Assembly (NCBI GenBank): GCA_002238855.1
Contig: MPND01000037.1
Span: 1 to 36,476, forward strand
DNA from: SAR202 cluster bacterium bin90
GTDB taxonomy: Bacteria > Chloroflexota > Dehalococcoidia > Lucifugimonadales > JADFKI01
Direction: 5' to 3'
DNA: 36,476 nucleotides
Shown: positions 24,001 through 32,393 of the stretch, piece by piece
How positions within the stretch are numbered: position 1 is the stretch's first letter
Layout: each line of letters opens with the position of its first letter
The notes under the pieces: generated by a model
Database searches by the model: none
What the model was told of the DNA's origin: nothing
Seen by the model: the letters and a program-made list of their open reading frames with translations, nothing else
Made by a program: the position numbers and the translations under genes

Positions 24001-27000
24001 GTCGAGCCCGTGTTGTTCAACCGCCTCAATCAATAGCGAATAGAATTCAGCCCTGGATTCCTTGAATATATACCAGTCGCTCCATTCATTGGGATCCTCT
24101 TCAGATTTGGCTGCAAGACGCAATAAAGGCAGAACTTCGTCCACTGTAGTTTGGGGATCCATCTCCCGTCCTATCCAGGCTCTCGCCCAGAGTTGGGCTA
24201 GTGAACAGAGTGCCCGTTCCAGTATTACTGTCCCCTTGTCCCAGCGATTTTCCGCGTCAGGAACGACATCTGACGGATGTCTCCTCTCGCCCAATGCGTA
24301 AAGCATTCGGTTAAGGATAAATCTCTGCGTGTAGGGTGCCAGACCGTAATTGAAGCCTCCAATATCCGATCGGAGCGCAGGCTGCTCAACGTTTCTTATT
24401 AAGTCACGAGCTTTCTCTGTATCGTCACAACACCTGTAGATAGACTCCGCGAGTCTTGTAATGTCCTCGGAGCTCAACAGGTTCTTATCATCGTCTGTCA
24501 AGGTGTTCAGGTATTCTTTCGCACGTTCGAAATTACCGGCCGCGCGACAATCCTTTGCGATCCTCAAAATTAAACGCGCGCGCGCCACTATTTCAATTCT
24601 TGTGGACTTGGAGAACGCATCTATAAGTTTTGACAGATCATCCCATTTGTCGTCCTCCATTAACTGAATTCCGGTTTGAACGAGCAAGTGTGCCTGCAGT
24701 TCAGAAGTCTGAGCCTCTGGGTTCTCTGTGCGTCTAGTAGGTTCGTTATATCTTAAATCTCTGACGGCCCTTATGATTTGGTCGACATCACTAAACAGCA
24801 CAGCTGCTCTCGCCCAACTTTCCACGTGATTAAGGGAATCCTCCGTCACTGCCGACTCTGGCCCACGAATCAAGCTGATTGGCTCCCCAAGCTCAAACAC
24901 TCTCTGAGCATCTACGTCATATCCTTCGAGCTTTAGAAGTCTGGCCACTTGCAAGCCGGTCACTTCACTTACAAGTAGCCTATTGCCGTCCATTACGCGG
25001 CTAAGGACTAGTGTGTGTTTGCCAAGTCTCCAGAGAATCGAAAGTATGTCTGATTCGTCTAGATAGAAGTCACGCTGGCTCAATTCCGATCCAATTAAGC
25101 TGAGACGGGCGACTGCAATGTGATCTTGCTTCTCAGCTGCAGCTCGAAACGCCACAAGAATGTCAGAATTGATGGCATCCTTCGGTCGGAGGGCAAGGAA
25201 CTGATTCCTGAAGTAGTCCTGTGTTGCTATTTCAAGAACTTTGTCTAAACGTCCCCCTAAAGCCCAATGGTAAATTTCTTCCCAGGCAAGTGGGGTGCCG
25301 GCCGGCTGCACCGAGTGCAGACGCGCAAGTTCCAAATGAAAGTCGCGATGTTTGCTTGGATCCCAATTCCCTGGTGGAAACTCCGAAGTCTTTTCGGAGA
25401 GGAATAGGCGAAAACTATTATGGAAAAATCTCCAGCGGCTATCGGCCTCGATTCGAAAGTAATGAGAAAATTGGCGTCCCAAGCGATCAACAACATTCGT
25501 GTCCGCCCAAGTTTTTACCCAGCTTAAGTCTATGATTCCACGCAACCTGCTCAGCAGTCCAAGTAGACGCCGCAATTCGCCGTCATCGTTAAACTGCTCC
25601 CAATAACTTTGGTATGTACCCTCGATGTTGCCCTCGAACGGCGCTATGGTTTTCAGTTCTTCGTCCAGTCTCGCAGGATTGTCGATTTGCGTTAGTTTGT
25701 TGATGATGTAGACCAGATAAAGGGGATGCCCTGCAGTGAGTTGGAAGACCCGCCTTTCTTGTTCCTCAGTTAATTTTCCTCGAAGCTCAGTAGCCTCAAT
25801 GACGGCAGACACCTGATGGCGTTCAAGTGGCCGCATGTCTATTTTGTTGCTAGGCTTTCGCACGACGGCTTGAATACGTGGAGGGAGAATATTGTCTGTC
25901 TGTGTGCCCAAGACAAAGTAAACGCCCTCCGGCACGCGATCTGGATCGGGCAAATCCAGCAGGAGCGATCTGTTTGGATGTTGTTCCCGTTCAATGTGGT
26001 CGAGGCCGTCTATAAGCACGACTGTCTTACGACCTGAGGCTATCCAGTCCTTGTTCAGGAGGTCCAGCTGATGATGAAGGCGTGCCAACATTTGATTTCT
26101 GTCTGTTCCATTTGAGCCTTGTTCGGAATGAAACCCAGCATTGTTCAATTGGAGCACTATATCATGAAGAAAATTGACAGACTCACCTCTCAGAGTGGTT
26201 GGGCTCTGGGAATCGGGAACGTAGGCGTAGTAGGAAATCACTCTTGCATCTATTGACTTGAGTGTCTTTGTGAGCACCGTCGACTTACCTGAACCTGGAC
26301 TCCCCAGCACAGCAATGTAGCCTCCTCCAAGGCTGCTCATTGCTGAAAGAAGTTCGTTCCTAGTGGCTTCAATATCTTGGTAAATATTCTCATCCACCGG
26401 GAAGCTATGTCTGTTTCTGAATGTGAACCTACCTGTCCAATTCAGCCGCTTAATTATGTCCTCACGGTTCAACTCGATGATTCGTGCGGGGTCCGCTACG
26501 GACTGAATCAGCATCAGTTCAATTTCGTCGATGTCGTTTCTTGTGAACTGCTTCTCCGAAGTAGGGAGAAAGTGTGCCTTTTGGTCAACCTGATAGCCAA
26601 ACTCAAAAGAGCAATCTCTCACGAATTCTGGGAATTCACTGTTTCCAAGCCCGCTTGCCTCACATAATTTTCTCCACGCCGGAAGCCAGCCGTTCGGTAT
26701 GTCGAAAGGTGCATCAGGCGAAGATTGTTGGAAAGGTTTCCAGACTTGCTCAACAAATGCGGCAAAGTGGGGTGGCTTCGGCCGAGGGTTCCCCAGAGGA
26801 ATTTGCCCATGCGCGGACGGCGACTCATTTGTTATCAGATGCACCACGACGCGGCTATTGGGATTTTTGCGCCTGAGAGTCGTCCACCCTTGTGCGAGTT
26901 GCGCAATTAGCCCTCCTGTGGAGCTGTTGTCGCCCACCAGCTCATTGAAGTTGAATAGTTGTGGGTACAGACTCCATTTAACCTGGTAGGCATCTACTCG

Positions 27001-27177
27001 CCCTTGGCTTCCAATCTGGAGGTCGTCTACTCGTCCTGCCTCTGGGTCGGCGATTCTGACCCAATCTAATTGAGCGTTTAAGAGACCCTCTAAGATCAAT
27101 GAGGCGGAGGCACGATATTGACCGTCATAGCCAATGATCGCATTGCGTTCACCTTCCGCTGGATGGAGTGGCGCCAT
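21001..27177 (-). CDS. Avs-like STAND NTPase with N-terminal nuclease domain (2058 aa)
   Basis: The largest gene here. Residues 1-230 look like a Cap4/DUF4297-type nuclease: GYDGQYRASASLILEGL (E30), GRVDDLQIG (D51, D52) and VDAYQVKWS (Q65, K67), i.e. the Asp...Gln-x-Lys layout of PD-(D/E)XK enzymes. A P-loop NTPase follows: LGSPGSGKST (291-300, K298) and Walker B VVLIDGLDHIE (D390, D393), then a winged-helix-like region. The remaining about 1,400 residues are mostly helical repeats, which in Avs proteins are the sensor. Known Avs proteins detect phage terminase or portal, oligomerise and switch on the nuclease. The type is not assigned here. The ATG has AGAGGTGAT upstream. The gene is alone on its transcript within the AT-rich island. 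Confidence 0.85.
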   Translation of the reverse strand: MAPLHPAEGERNAIIGYDGQYRASASLILEGLLNAQLDWVRIADPEAGRVDDLQIGSQGRVDAYQVKWSLYPQLFNFNELVGDNSSTGGLIAQLAQGWTTLRRKNPNSRVVVHLITNESPSAHGQIPLGNPRPKPPHFAAFVEQVWKPFQQSSPDAPFDIPNGWLPAWRKLCEASGLGNSEFPEFVRDCSFEFGYQVDQKAHFLPTSEKQFTRNDIDEIELMLIQSVADPARIIELNREDIIKRLNWTGRFTFRNRHSFPVDENIYQDIEATRNELLSAMSSLGGGYIAVLGSPGSGKSTVLTKTLKSIDARVISYYAYVPDSQSPTTLRGESVNFLHDIVLQLNNAGFHSEQGSNGTDRNQMLARLHHQLDLLNKDWIASGRKTVVLIDGLDHIEREQHPNRSLLLDLPDPDRVPEGVYFVLGTQTDNILPPRIQAVVRKPSNKIDMRPLERHQVSAVIEATELRGKLTEEQERRVFQLTAGHPLYLVYIINKLTQIDNPARLDEELKTIAPFEGNIEGTYQSYWEQFNDDGELRRLLGLLSRLRGIIDLSWVKTWADTNVVDRLGRQFSHYFRIEADSRWRFFHNSFRLFLSEKTSEFPPGNWDPSKHRDFHLELARLHSVQPAGTPLAWEEIYHWALGGRLDKVLEIATQDYFRNQFLALRPKDAINSDILVAFRAAAEKQDHIAVARLSLIGSELSQRDFYLDESDILSILWRLGKHTLVLSRVMDGNRLLVSEVTGLQVARLLKLEGYDVDAQRVFELGEPISLIRGPESAVTEDSLNHVESWARAAVLFSDVDQIIRAVRDLRYNEPTRRTENPEAQTSELQAHLLVQTGIQLMEDDKWDDLSKLIDAFSKSTRIEIVARARLILRIAKDCRAAGNFERAKEYLNTLTDDDKNLLSSEDITRLAESIYRCCDDTEKARDLIRNVEQPALRSDIGGFNYGLAPYTQRFILNRMLYALGERRHPSDVVPDAENRWDKGTVILERALCSLAQLWARAWIGREMDPQTTVDEVLPLLRLAAKSEEDPNEWSDWYIFKESRAEFYSLLIEAVEQHGLDALLGLAKAFEQEWTDLRTKGAWPIAERRSVILSFIRTEFLRTWTIAELDRLDKIVVEASEVADVDERVKQYLRQAEAWLELQNKSRADHFLSLAVQQGFGIGYRKDYQLNQWIRWLGRVNELEPNEAPGRIRKFAHAIEVLNVSTEGRAARLAAEELLTVTFRASPVAASEQLLWLLEKGLIGYQGGVRTLLEEALKSNRCPIKTIMQVFVELVLPFDTNGDSELVESILVRVADEEGLQESLETAEFLGSKIRTLSRPPASHSWLRGLICGIEKLGTFAHELGIDVEDVKYEEEDKPLNNSLRLKGMANEISLERMYYQVSSIADLRRLIRKEGRSYFDWSSIVERLVVEIEEEKNLCEVAELFKNRRNHASEVLTVISKRLNQIGEHKYAWHYGVEALDRSSVLGWNPWYDGNVKYEAITTLSQIDRAKTLALTYQTLAKDLENDSALFSAVVAGLDDLLHQVASPLDVSAVWTEVEQHLTFLLPKGGPTSYPEMTMRPGKGTPERAVLIFLMACMDHSISALRHGAQRAVARLIMVSSPELEDILKSYMDTSESYEERILALFHAVSFADPSAVSQFQPQIKALHSSNNWDVRLAARAIIEAQGWDVPTKSKDPKQLPWAHSLTIPRQSLNVPSQMFSASFDRPPAQSNDISIVVERIFGPEISFISETTDIPAEHIHRRIVSLSHELESGECALSPATERRLRETLDSVGLRMNIVRPRSRALRRAFSHTVAELEDAGRIRPRDLYTLESISRSYDPELTMAEPSQKPREIPSLDKFSFDTNRKRWVANVHASLERTLWRPSGNRVVIAEKTILTKQSEREFPTETRHSQLELVNVADLFSGPSVEEFFESTWMSTVSSYHAEQLAPSGTPLVILNEPRSIDSPGVDWLALNPRIAEEMSWSLASDGRFRWVNPDGRTMVESIWWANGLPKLHSFGSGLEEASEGWVVVATQEAYMSLINNLGPMFKASLVSREIRDEGKRIIRSAFQRQLIREA

Positions 27178-27675
27178 GGCATATCACCTCTTCTCCCTGG
27201 TAATCTCGCAAAGATGCTACATAAATGTTAGGTCAAGATAGTGCTAAGCGGAAGAGTCTTTAACGGTGTTTACAGAATTGTGCGGGCAACTTGAGCCCCG
27301 GATGGTAGCGCATCGATCCTTGGCGGCTATCTTGGCCGCTAGGAAGATTGATCAACTCTAGTCGCGAAGCCCCTCGCGTCTATTCAAGCATCAATGGTTT
27401 CTCATGCGGTTTAGAACGAACTGTATTGTGAGGTTGGCTCCAATGGGACATTGAGGTATTCACTGATGTCTTTCCGATGCGTGACGACCGAGCCACTATC
27501 GCACAGCCTTAGTGACTGAATCATTCATCGCGACGGGAGAGTTTCCGCTACCTGGAAGATGCAAACCTTAACCCGATATTTTCTTGCATAACGGGCAGAG
27601 GTTGTCCAATTTAAAGAGAGTGCTCAGGTATGGAGCGAGGGTGTGGATGCAAGCTTTTGCAGTATTTTTCTTGCA
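27178..27675. other. Gene-free 498-bp region
   Basis: No open frame with a recognisable product. It contains two near-identical tracts, TATTTTCTTGCAT at 27577-27589 and TATTTTTCTTGCATC at 27663-27677, the second overlapping the stop of the 85-aa gene. A partly paired sequence around 27315-27352 (GGCGGC facing GGCCGC) may be a terminator for upstream transcription. The promoter of the Avs gene must lie here. Confidence 0.3.
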
Positions 27676-27933
27676 TCAAACACTCATCTGCTGATACAAG
27701 TCGAGATAGCGTTTGGCCCACAGGTTCAGGAGATCAGACTCCTCAGTTGATAGGTCGTACTGACTTGCAAATTCAGTAATCTCTGATTTCAAGTGTTCTA
27801 TCGCAATGCGATTAACCGCGTCAAAAGACGGTAGAGCGCTCGGATGCGGCAATCCCGCCCGCTTTAACAGAACAAGAAAAGCGGATTGAAGGTCAGTGTT
27901 ATTATCTTTGAGAAAAATACGTTGTTGGTCCAT
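27676..27933 (-). CDS. 85-aa hypothetical protein downstream of the restriction-modification genes
   Basis: Start chosen at the ATG at 27933 because AAGGGGGAAG precedes it. The protein (MDQQRIFLKDNNTDLQSAFL to RYLDLYQQMSV) is small, acidic and helical, with no HTH visible. I do not recognise a family. It follows the restriction gene with a 178-bp gap and has the same direction; it could be a controller or an unrelated island gene. An earlier in-frame ATG at 28161 overlaps the restriction gene and is unlikely. Confidence 0.6.
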   Translation of the reverse strand: MDQQRIFLKDNNTDLQSAFLVLLKRAGLPHPSALPSFDAVNRIAIEHLKSEITEFASQYDLSTEESDLLNLWAKRYLDLYQQMSV

Positions 27934-28111
27934 TGGACTTCCCCCTTGCAAGCTTTTCGTGTATTTCCTTGCGCTTCGCCTCCCATCTGACAGCCTGCAG
28001 TGGTGTGGGCTTTCTGTCGCCCCAGCGGATTGAGGAACAGATATGTTCCGGCCAACGAGTTCAAGGCATCTCCGGAGATCCGGTACAGTAACGTGGCGGC
28101 TCTCCAATGTT

Positions 28112-29269
28112 CTACAGAGCAATGACTTGGTTGAGAAAGTCTCGAGCAGTCTGTTCGTCAATCTGCGAATCCGGATTCTCGATAAGCTCGTTTATTGTTT
28201 TCCCTTCAAATTGGGACACACCACGCGAGTTTCGTCCAGCCCAGTGTTTTAGAAGGACTGTTGCCTTGAGAAGATCCCTTTGAAACATAGACACGAGAAC
28301 AGTGTTCACAATTTTACCGGGATCTATTCCAACAAAATAAAACAGCAATACGGATCTAGAATTCGCCAAGAATTCGAGCAGCTTGTCCAAATTGTATGCT
28401 TTCGGATTGGAACTCAGGATCATTATCTTCGTTTTGACATCCGTTTCCGTGTCAAAGGCGTTAAAGTTTCTTTGGTAGTCTCCTAAGGTGTTATCTGTTC
28501 TGAACTGAGGGAGGCCTGGACTATCTGATTTCAGAGCAGTAACCAGACTTTGGCGAAGTGCCTCGTCCTCTCCAGCAATCAGGTATTCAATCACGCGTCC
28601 ACGAACATTGACGTTGTCTATGAGAGCTGCCAAGAGAATCTCGTTCTTGAACTCATCAACTTTAGCGTCTAGTTCAGACTTTAAGGTACGTGCGTCTGAA
28701 GATGCGACAAAACGGATGGCTCTGTTAGGAGCCTCAAGTATAGCGCTCTGTTCACCTTTACCAACTACAAACTTCGTCCCGGATGGAGAGATATTGTTAG
28801 TCGCCTCCACAAGTCGCGCTAAGTTGCCTTCAAAGCCAATTTCAGCGTGGATGTCATACAATCTCCTGATATTTTCTGCAGAATTGGATATACCTTCAAA
28901 TTCTCTGACGATGTCAGATCCATTGAAACTACCCCTTATATTGTTCTCTCTGAGTTCTTGAGAACTGTGGCTTATCTTCTTCAGAAAAGTTGTGTTCGCA
29001 ATGAGACAGAAGTTCCTAACTGGAGTGACTAGACAAACGATAAATGGGCGATCGTCATACTTGCTCAGGTTAGATAGTGAGAGAACTGTATTCGCGAAAT
29101 TGGGCCTTGCCGACGAACTGAAGCGAATCGCATATTCGGGGCAATAGTATACGGAGCGGTCCCTAGTTAATTGAAACTCTTCACTGACGAGCCTTGTCAG
29201 TAGGTCTTTATCGTTTATCCCATCGTTCTTGCGGATAAGTCCGAGAAGGGACTTAAGAGGATCGGTCAT
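28112..29269 (-). CDS. Probable type II restriction endonuclease
   Basis: This 385-residue protein starts at the ATG at 29269 (MTDPLKSLLGLIRKND); an upstream in-frame ATG at 29386 lies inside the methylase and is not used. The assignment rests on position: it overlaps the 3' end of a DNA methyltransferase gene by 17 bp, the classical cognate pair arrangement. The motif NIRRLYDIHAEIGFEGNLAR followed by LVEATNNI resembles segments I associate with type II restriction enzymes, but I cannot point to catalytic residues with confidence. Recognition sequence unknown. Confidence 0.65.
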   Translation of the reverse strand: MTDPLKSLLGLIRKNDGINDKDLLTRLVSEEFQLTRDRSVYYCPEYAIRFSSSARPNFANTVLSLSNLSKYDDRPFIVCLVTPVRNFCLIANTTFLKKISHSSQELRENNIRGSFNGSDIVREFEGISNSAENIRRLYDIHAEIGFEGNLARLVEATNNISPSGTKFVVGKGEQSAILEAPNRAIRFVASSDARTLKSELDAKVDEFKNEILLAALIDNVNVRGRVIEYLIAGEDEALRQSLVTALKSDSPGLPQFRTDNTLGDYQRNFNAFDTETDVKTKIMILSSNPKAYNLDKLLEFLANSRSVLLFYFVGIDPGKIVNTVLVSMFQRDLLKATVLLKHWAGRNSRGVSQFEGKTINELIENPDSQIDEQTARDFLNQVIAL

Positions 29270-30248
29270 CGAATAACTCCATCGCGTATTCAATTGGCAT
29301 TTCTTCTTTTGTGGTCTTCTGGTCACGCAGGCTATTTCGTTCCCAAAATACACCATCGTGATATCCCTGAATGCTTGGATCCACATCCGCTTTTTCTATA
29401 CGCTTAAGCGACCAGCAACAATATTCGCGGTTTAGCTCTACGCCGCAGTAGTGTCGTTGGAGCTTCTTAGCAACCACGGCTGCTGTTCCACTCCCGAGAA
29501 ATGGGTCAAATACAAAATCTTGAGGATTGGAACTGGCGAGGACTAACTTGGCGAATAGTTTTTCTGGCTTTTGTGTGGGGTGATCAGTGTTTTCGGGCAT
29601 GGACCAGAAGGGAACTGTTATGTCAGACCAGAGGTTTGATGGATGTGTGAGTCTGTACTTCCCGGCGCTGGTCTCATTCCAATCCTTTGGTTTGCCGTCG
29701 TTTCGGCGATATGGCGCAAGAACTCGCCTCTTGAGCTTCACAGCGTCTACGTTGAAGGTATATTCCTCGCCAACAGTGCAAAACCAAACATCCTCAGTGT
29801 TGTTTTTCCAATTGGCTTTTGCCCCACGTCCTTTCTCACGTTCCCATGTTATTCGGTTCCTAACCCTCAAATGTTTACTTAGTATGGGATATATCAGTAC
29901 CGAAGATTGCCAATCGCTGCAAACGTAAACTGTCGCTGTTTCGCGTAACAATGGAATTGTGAGGGACAAGATCCCATCGAACCAGGAGGAATATGCTTTC
30001 GCGTCTTGGGCGCGAAACACGTTCCCGTTGAAGTTCTTCGTGAGATTATAAGGCGGATCAAGAATCAACAGGTCCACGAAAGAATCCGGGAGAAAAGGCT
30101 GGGCGGACTTAAAGTCCTGATTGATGACACGGTCTCTAAGCGACTCAACCGTTGACGGCCGCGACAATTGTAGGAGTTGAGCGGACAGCTTCGTTATTTC
30201 CTCTCTCGTACATGTCAGAGTCCTATTTCGCGGGGCGCGCTTGTTCAT
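29253..30248 (-). CDS. Type II DNA methyltransferase, beta class
   Basis: A 331-residue methylase with the catalytic DPPYNL motif first (D64-Y67 in LILDPPYNLTK) and the AdoMet-binding FLGSGTA motif near the C-terminus (250-256, in DPFLGSGTAAVVAKK). That order, and the HPTQKPEKL segment before FLGSGT, are typical of the beta class, which makes N6-methyladenine or N4-methylcytosine. AGGAGAAAC precedes the ATG. It is followed without gap by the presumed restriction gene. It protects host DNA from the paired nuclease; recognition site not predictable from the sequence alone. Confidence 0.92.
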   Translation of the reverse strand: MNKRAPRNRTLTCTREEITKLSAQLLQLSRPSTVESLRDRVINQDFKSAQPFLPDSFVDLLILDPPYNLTKNFNGNVFRAQDAKAYSSWFDGILSLTIPLLRETATVYVCSDWQSSVLIYPILSKHLRVRNRITWEREKGRGAKANWKNNTEDVWFCTVGEEYTFNVDAVKLKRRVLAPYRRNDGKPKDWNETSAGKYRLTHPSNLWSDITVPFWSMPENTDHPTQKPEKLFAKLVLASSNPQDFVFDPFLGSGTAAVVAKKLQRHYCGVELNREYCCWSLKRIEKADVDPSIQGYHDGVFWERNSLRDQKTTKEEMPIEYAMELFDDRSS

Positions 30249-30714
30249 GTTTCTCCTATGTAGGTGCCTTTAATTGTTTAGTAACGCGATCGGCAGCATG
30301 TAAGCTAATGAAGAAGAGGTTGCTCATATTTGCTGCGCTCATGCCGCTGGCCACCTTATGGCATCGCTTGTCGGCAGCCTCTACGTCTAGACGGTGCAGC
30401 TATCGCCCTCATGAAAATACGCACTTAAGTCCAGTATGTTTGTTCCATTTTGACTAGTCCTCAGATATGGACTGGACATGCTAAAACATAGCTCATATTT
30501 TCTAATCACAATCAGAAGTGTTCAACACATTAGCAAATAATTAGCAAATTCCCGGCGGGACAATCGGTATTAAGCAAATCCCCTAGCTGATTATACCAAC
30601 AGTCTATGAGCTTCCGCCGGGATGTCTCTTGTTCACAGAATTCTTTCGACCGATGGGTTCTGTGCTAAATTGATGCGAACTATAGTACGATACTTTGAGA
30701 AAGGAGATCTAACC
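30249..30714. other. AT-rich divergent intergenic region
   Basis: Separates the methylase (minus) and the Cas4-like gene (plus). A short plus-strand frame starting at 30308 (MKKRLLIFAALMPLATLWHR) has no ribosome site and is not called. The right half carries the direct and inverted repeats described separately. Possible -10 of the Cas4-like gene: TATAGT at 30681-30686. Confidence 0.4.
30529..30622. repeat. Direct repeats ATTAGCAAAT and an inverted repeat upstream of the Cas4-like gene
   Basis: ATTAGCAAAT at 30529-30538 and 30540-30549 are exactly one helical turn (11 bp) apart, and TTAAGCAAAT at 30570-30579 is a third, less exact copy. Overlapping them, TCCCGGCGG (30550-30558) is the complement of CCGCCGGGA (30614-30622). 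This looks like a regulator binding region in front of the nuclease gene. Confidence 0.55.
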
Positions 30715-31359
30715 GTGACCGCCAGAAGATCCAACCCATATCTGCATGTGAGCTGGTTGTCAAAGGCGCTCGTCGGCGACAAGAGCTGCCTTTGGGCCTA
30801 CTGGTTCAAGGCGAACAACCAGAATTACTCGAAGGCTCCCAGCGACTTCAATTCCGCGCGCTGGCAGATGGACCACACCGAGCTGCTGAACGAGCTCGCC
30901 GACAAGCTAGAGCAGCAGGGCTGTGAAATACATATCGAGCACCAGAACGGTTTTCGCGTGGAGAGTTCGCGCTCCGGTGTCGTGATCAGCGGGACTCCTG
31001 ACGTGATAGCGGTCCATCCGGACGGCCGGGCCGTGATATACGACGTGAAGACCGGCAACCCGTCCGCCTCTCACACAGCGCAGGTGCAGCTCTACATGTA
31101 CCTCGTGCCCAGAGTCCCTGGCAGCAGGTGGCAGGGCAGAGCCTTCGACGGAGAGGTCGTGTACCGCGACGGCGACAGAGTGAAGATTCCGGCGAGCAGC
31201 GTGAATGCTGAGTTCGTCCAGAAGGTCACAGCGTTCGTCAAGAAGATGCTCTCTCCGCTGCCGGCCCGCAAGATTCCGAGTGAGCGTGAGTGCGGTTGGT
31301 GCGACATCGGCAAGGCAGACTGCGCCGAGCGAATTGAACCCGAAGAACCGGCCGCGTGA
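30715..31359 (+). CDS. Cas4-like PD-(D/E)XK nuclease with Fe-S cysteines
   Basis: Start chosen at the GTG at 30715 because AAAGGAGAT precedes it by 6 bases; an upstream in-frame ATG at 30622 lies in the regulatory region. The 214-residue protein has the PD-(D/E)XK core GTPDVIAV (D96) and YDVKTG (D110, K112), followed by a glutamine helix (AQVQLYMYLV). Four cysteines fit the Fe-S pattern of Cas4/AddB nucleases: C25 in DKSCLWAYW and C193, C196, C203 in ECGWCDIGKADC. These enzymes resect DNA ends. No CRISPR array or cas gene is in the window, so it is a solo Cas4-like protein. Confidence 0.85.
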   Translation: MTARRSNPYLHVSWLSKALVGDKSCLWAYWFKANNQNYSKAPSDFNSARWQMDHTELLNELADKLEQQGCEIHIEHQNGFRVESSRSGVVISGTPDVIAVHPDGRAVIYDVKTGNPSASHTAQVQLYMYLVPRVPGSRWQGRAFDGEVVYRDGDRVKIPASSVNAEFVQKVTAFVKKMLSPLPARKIPSERECGWCDIGKADCAERIEPEEPAA

Positions 31360-31852
31360 TTCACTTGCCGGACACCGAGTCTGACATCTCAGGGCGCGAC
31401 GGCATACCCCGAAGCTGCACCTTGCGCCCAGTAGACGGACAACAGACTTGCCGCGGCCCTGCGAGTCCTCGATGCGCGGAGCGTGCTAGGGGCCGACAAG
31501 GGGTGAATGTCTTCTCTGGCAGGCGCAGGCCCGCGCTGCGTGTCTATTACGGCGACGAGAGGTAACTCCTCTACCTTTGACGAAAATCCAGGCCCTCCAC
31601 GGCGATTTAACGGGGACGGCTTTTACGGACTGAGGTTGAAATCGCCGATTTTCACGCGGATCGGCGGGAAGTCGTGTGTTCAGCAGCCGTAGGATATTTC
31701 TCTATGAACTGTGCCGCTGACCGGCAGCTCTTATACCAATTCGCTTAACTTATGGCACAAAAGAGTTAGCGGTGTGCCGCAGGGTTGCGCTTGAAGGCTC
31801 AATTACGGATGCTCCGAGAAATCGGTTAGGGGACACACCGAGAGGAGATGCA
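31360..31852. other. Gene-poor stretch with degraded coding pieces
   Basis: Short protein-like pieces appear in different frames, for example DNRLAAALRVLDARSVLGAD, and another reading PALRVYYGDER, each quickly interrupted by stops. No start with a ribosome site. Probably the remains of an old gene. GAAATCG at 31638-31644 and its complement form a small palindrome of no clear role. Confidence 0.3.
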
Positions 31853-32287
31853 ATGCAAAACTCAGGATTAAAGAGAAATAGGTTGTACCCGATAAGTCTT
31901 CCGGATGTGTCTGCGGATGCGCCGACTTTTGATGGCACAGAGGTGCCGGTTGCGTATCTATTCAGATACTGGGATAGAAGATTTGCGCTGAAGGCCTTTC
32001 TGGTGGACTTCCCGGAGGTGAGTCCGGCTCAGGCGTTGGCGGCGCTTCGGAAGAGAGTTGATGCGGATTTTCCTGCTGATAGCGAGGACGGACGGATGGG
32101 CGGTATGCCTGTGTTTAGGGGCACGCGTGTGCCGATAAAATTCATGTTTGACTCGCTGACGATTGGCGAAAATGTGGAGGGCTTCCTGAGCGACTATACC
32201 TCGGTTGAGAGGGAAGACGCGCTGAGGATTCTGGAAATAGCCAGTGAATTGGTGGAGGTTGCGACTTATGAGAATTCTTCTGGATGA
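31853..32287 (+). CDS. DUF433 antitoxin-like protein
   Basis: A 144-residue protein; start chosen at the ATG at 31853 with GAGAGGAG upstream, rather than the far ATG at 31772. The C-terminal half is a clear DUF433 domain: GGMPVFRGTRVPIKFMFDSL, then TIGENVEGFLSDYTSVERED and ALRILEIASELVE. DUF433 proteins are usually antitoxins of DUF5615 (PIN-like) toxins. The N-terminal about 75 residues (LYPISLPDVSADAPTFDG, AYLFRYWDRRFALKAFLVDF) contain a second, looser copy of the same type of sequence. The 3' end overlaps the toxin remnant by 20 bp. Confidence 0.85.
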   Translation: MQNSGLKRNRLYPISLPDVSADAPTFDGTEVPVAYLFRYWDRRFALKAFLVDFPEVSPAQALAALRKRVDADFPADSEDGRMGGMPVFRGTRVPIKFMFDSLTIGENVEGFLSDYTSVEREDALRILEIASELVEVATYENSSG

Positions 32288-32393
32288 GAATATGCGGCCG
32301 AGGAAGTTATCCGAAAGTGTTGCGGCGATGAATAAGTTGAGTGAGGGAATAAGAGAATATGAAACTGACGTCGGATGCACACCCGCCTTATAA
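32268..32393 (+). pseudogene. DUF5615 toxin remnant
   Basis: The start MRILLDENMRPRKLSESV matches the beginning of DUF5615 PIN-like toxins (MKILLDENLPRKL type), but the frame stops after 41 residues, against roughly 115 expected. It overlaps the DUF433 gene by 20 bp, as such pairs normally do. After about residue 30 the sequence no longer looks like the family. The toxin is therefore inactive and the antitoxin is orphaned. Confidence 0.65.

Noticed and set aside
27864..28161. Upstream extension of the 85-aa gene and a competing frame in the gap before it
   Set aside because: They overlap the restriction gene's end and lack ribosome sites; AAGGGGGAAG precedes the ATG at 27933.
30152..30457. 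Plus-strand frame with a signal-peptide-like stretch at 30308
   Set aside because: No ribosome site, starts antisense to the methylase, and the tail is low quality.
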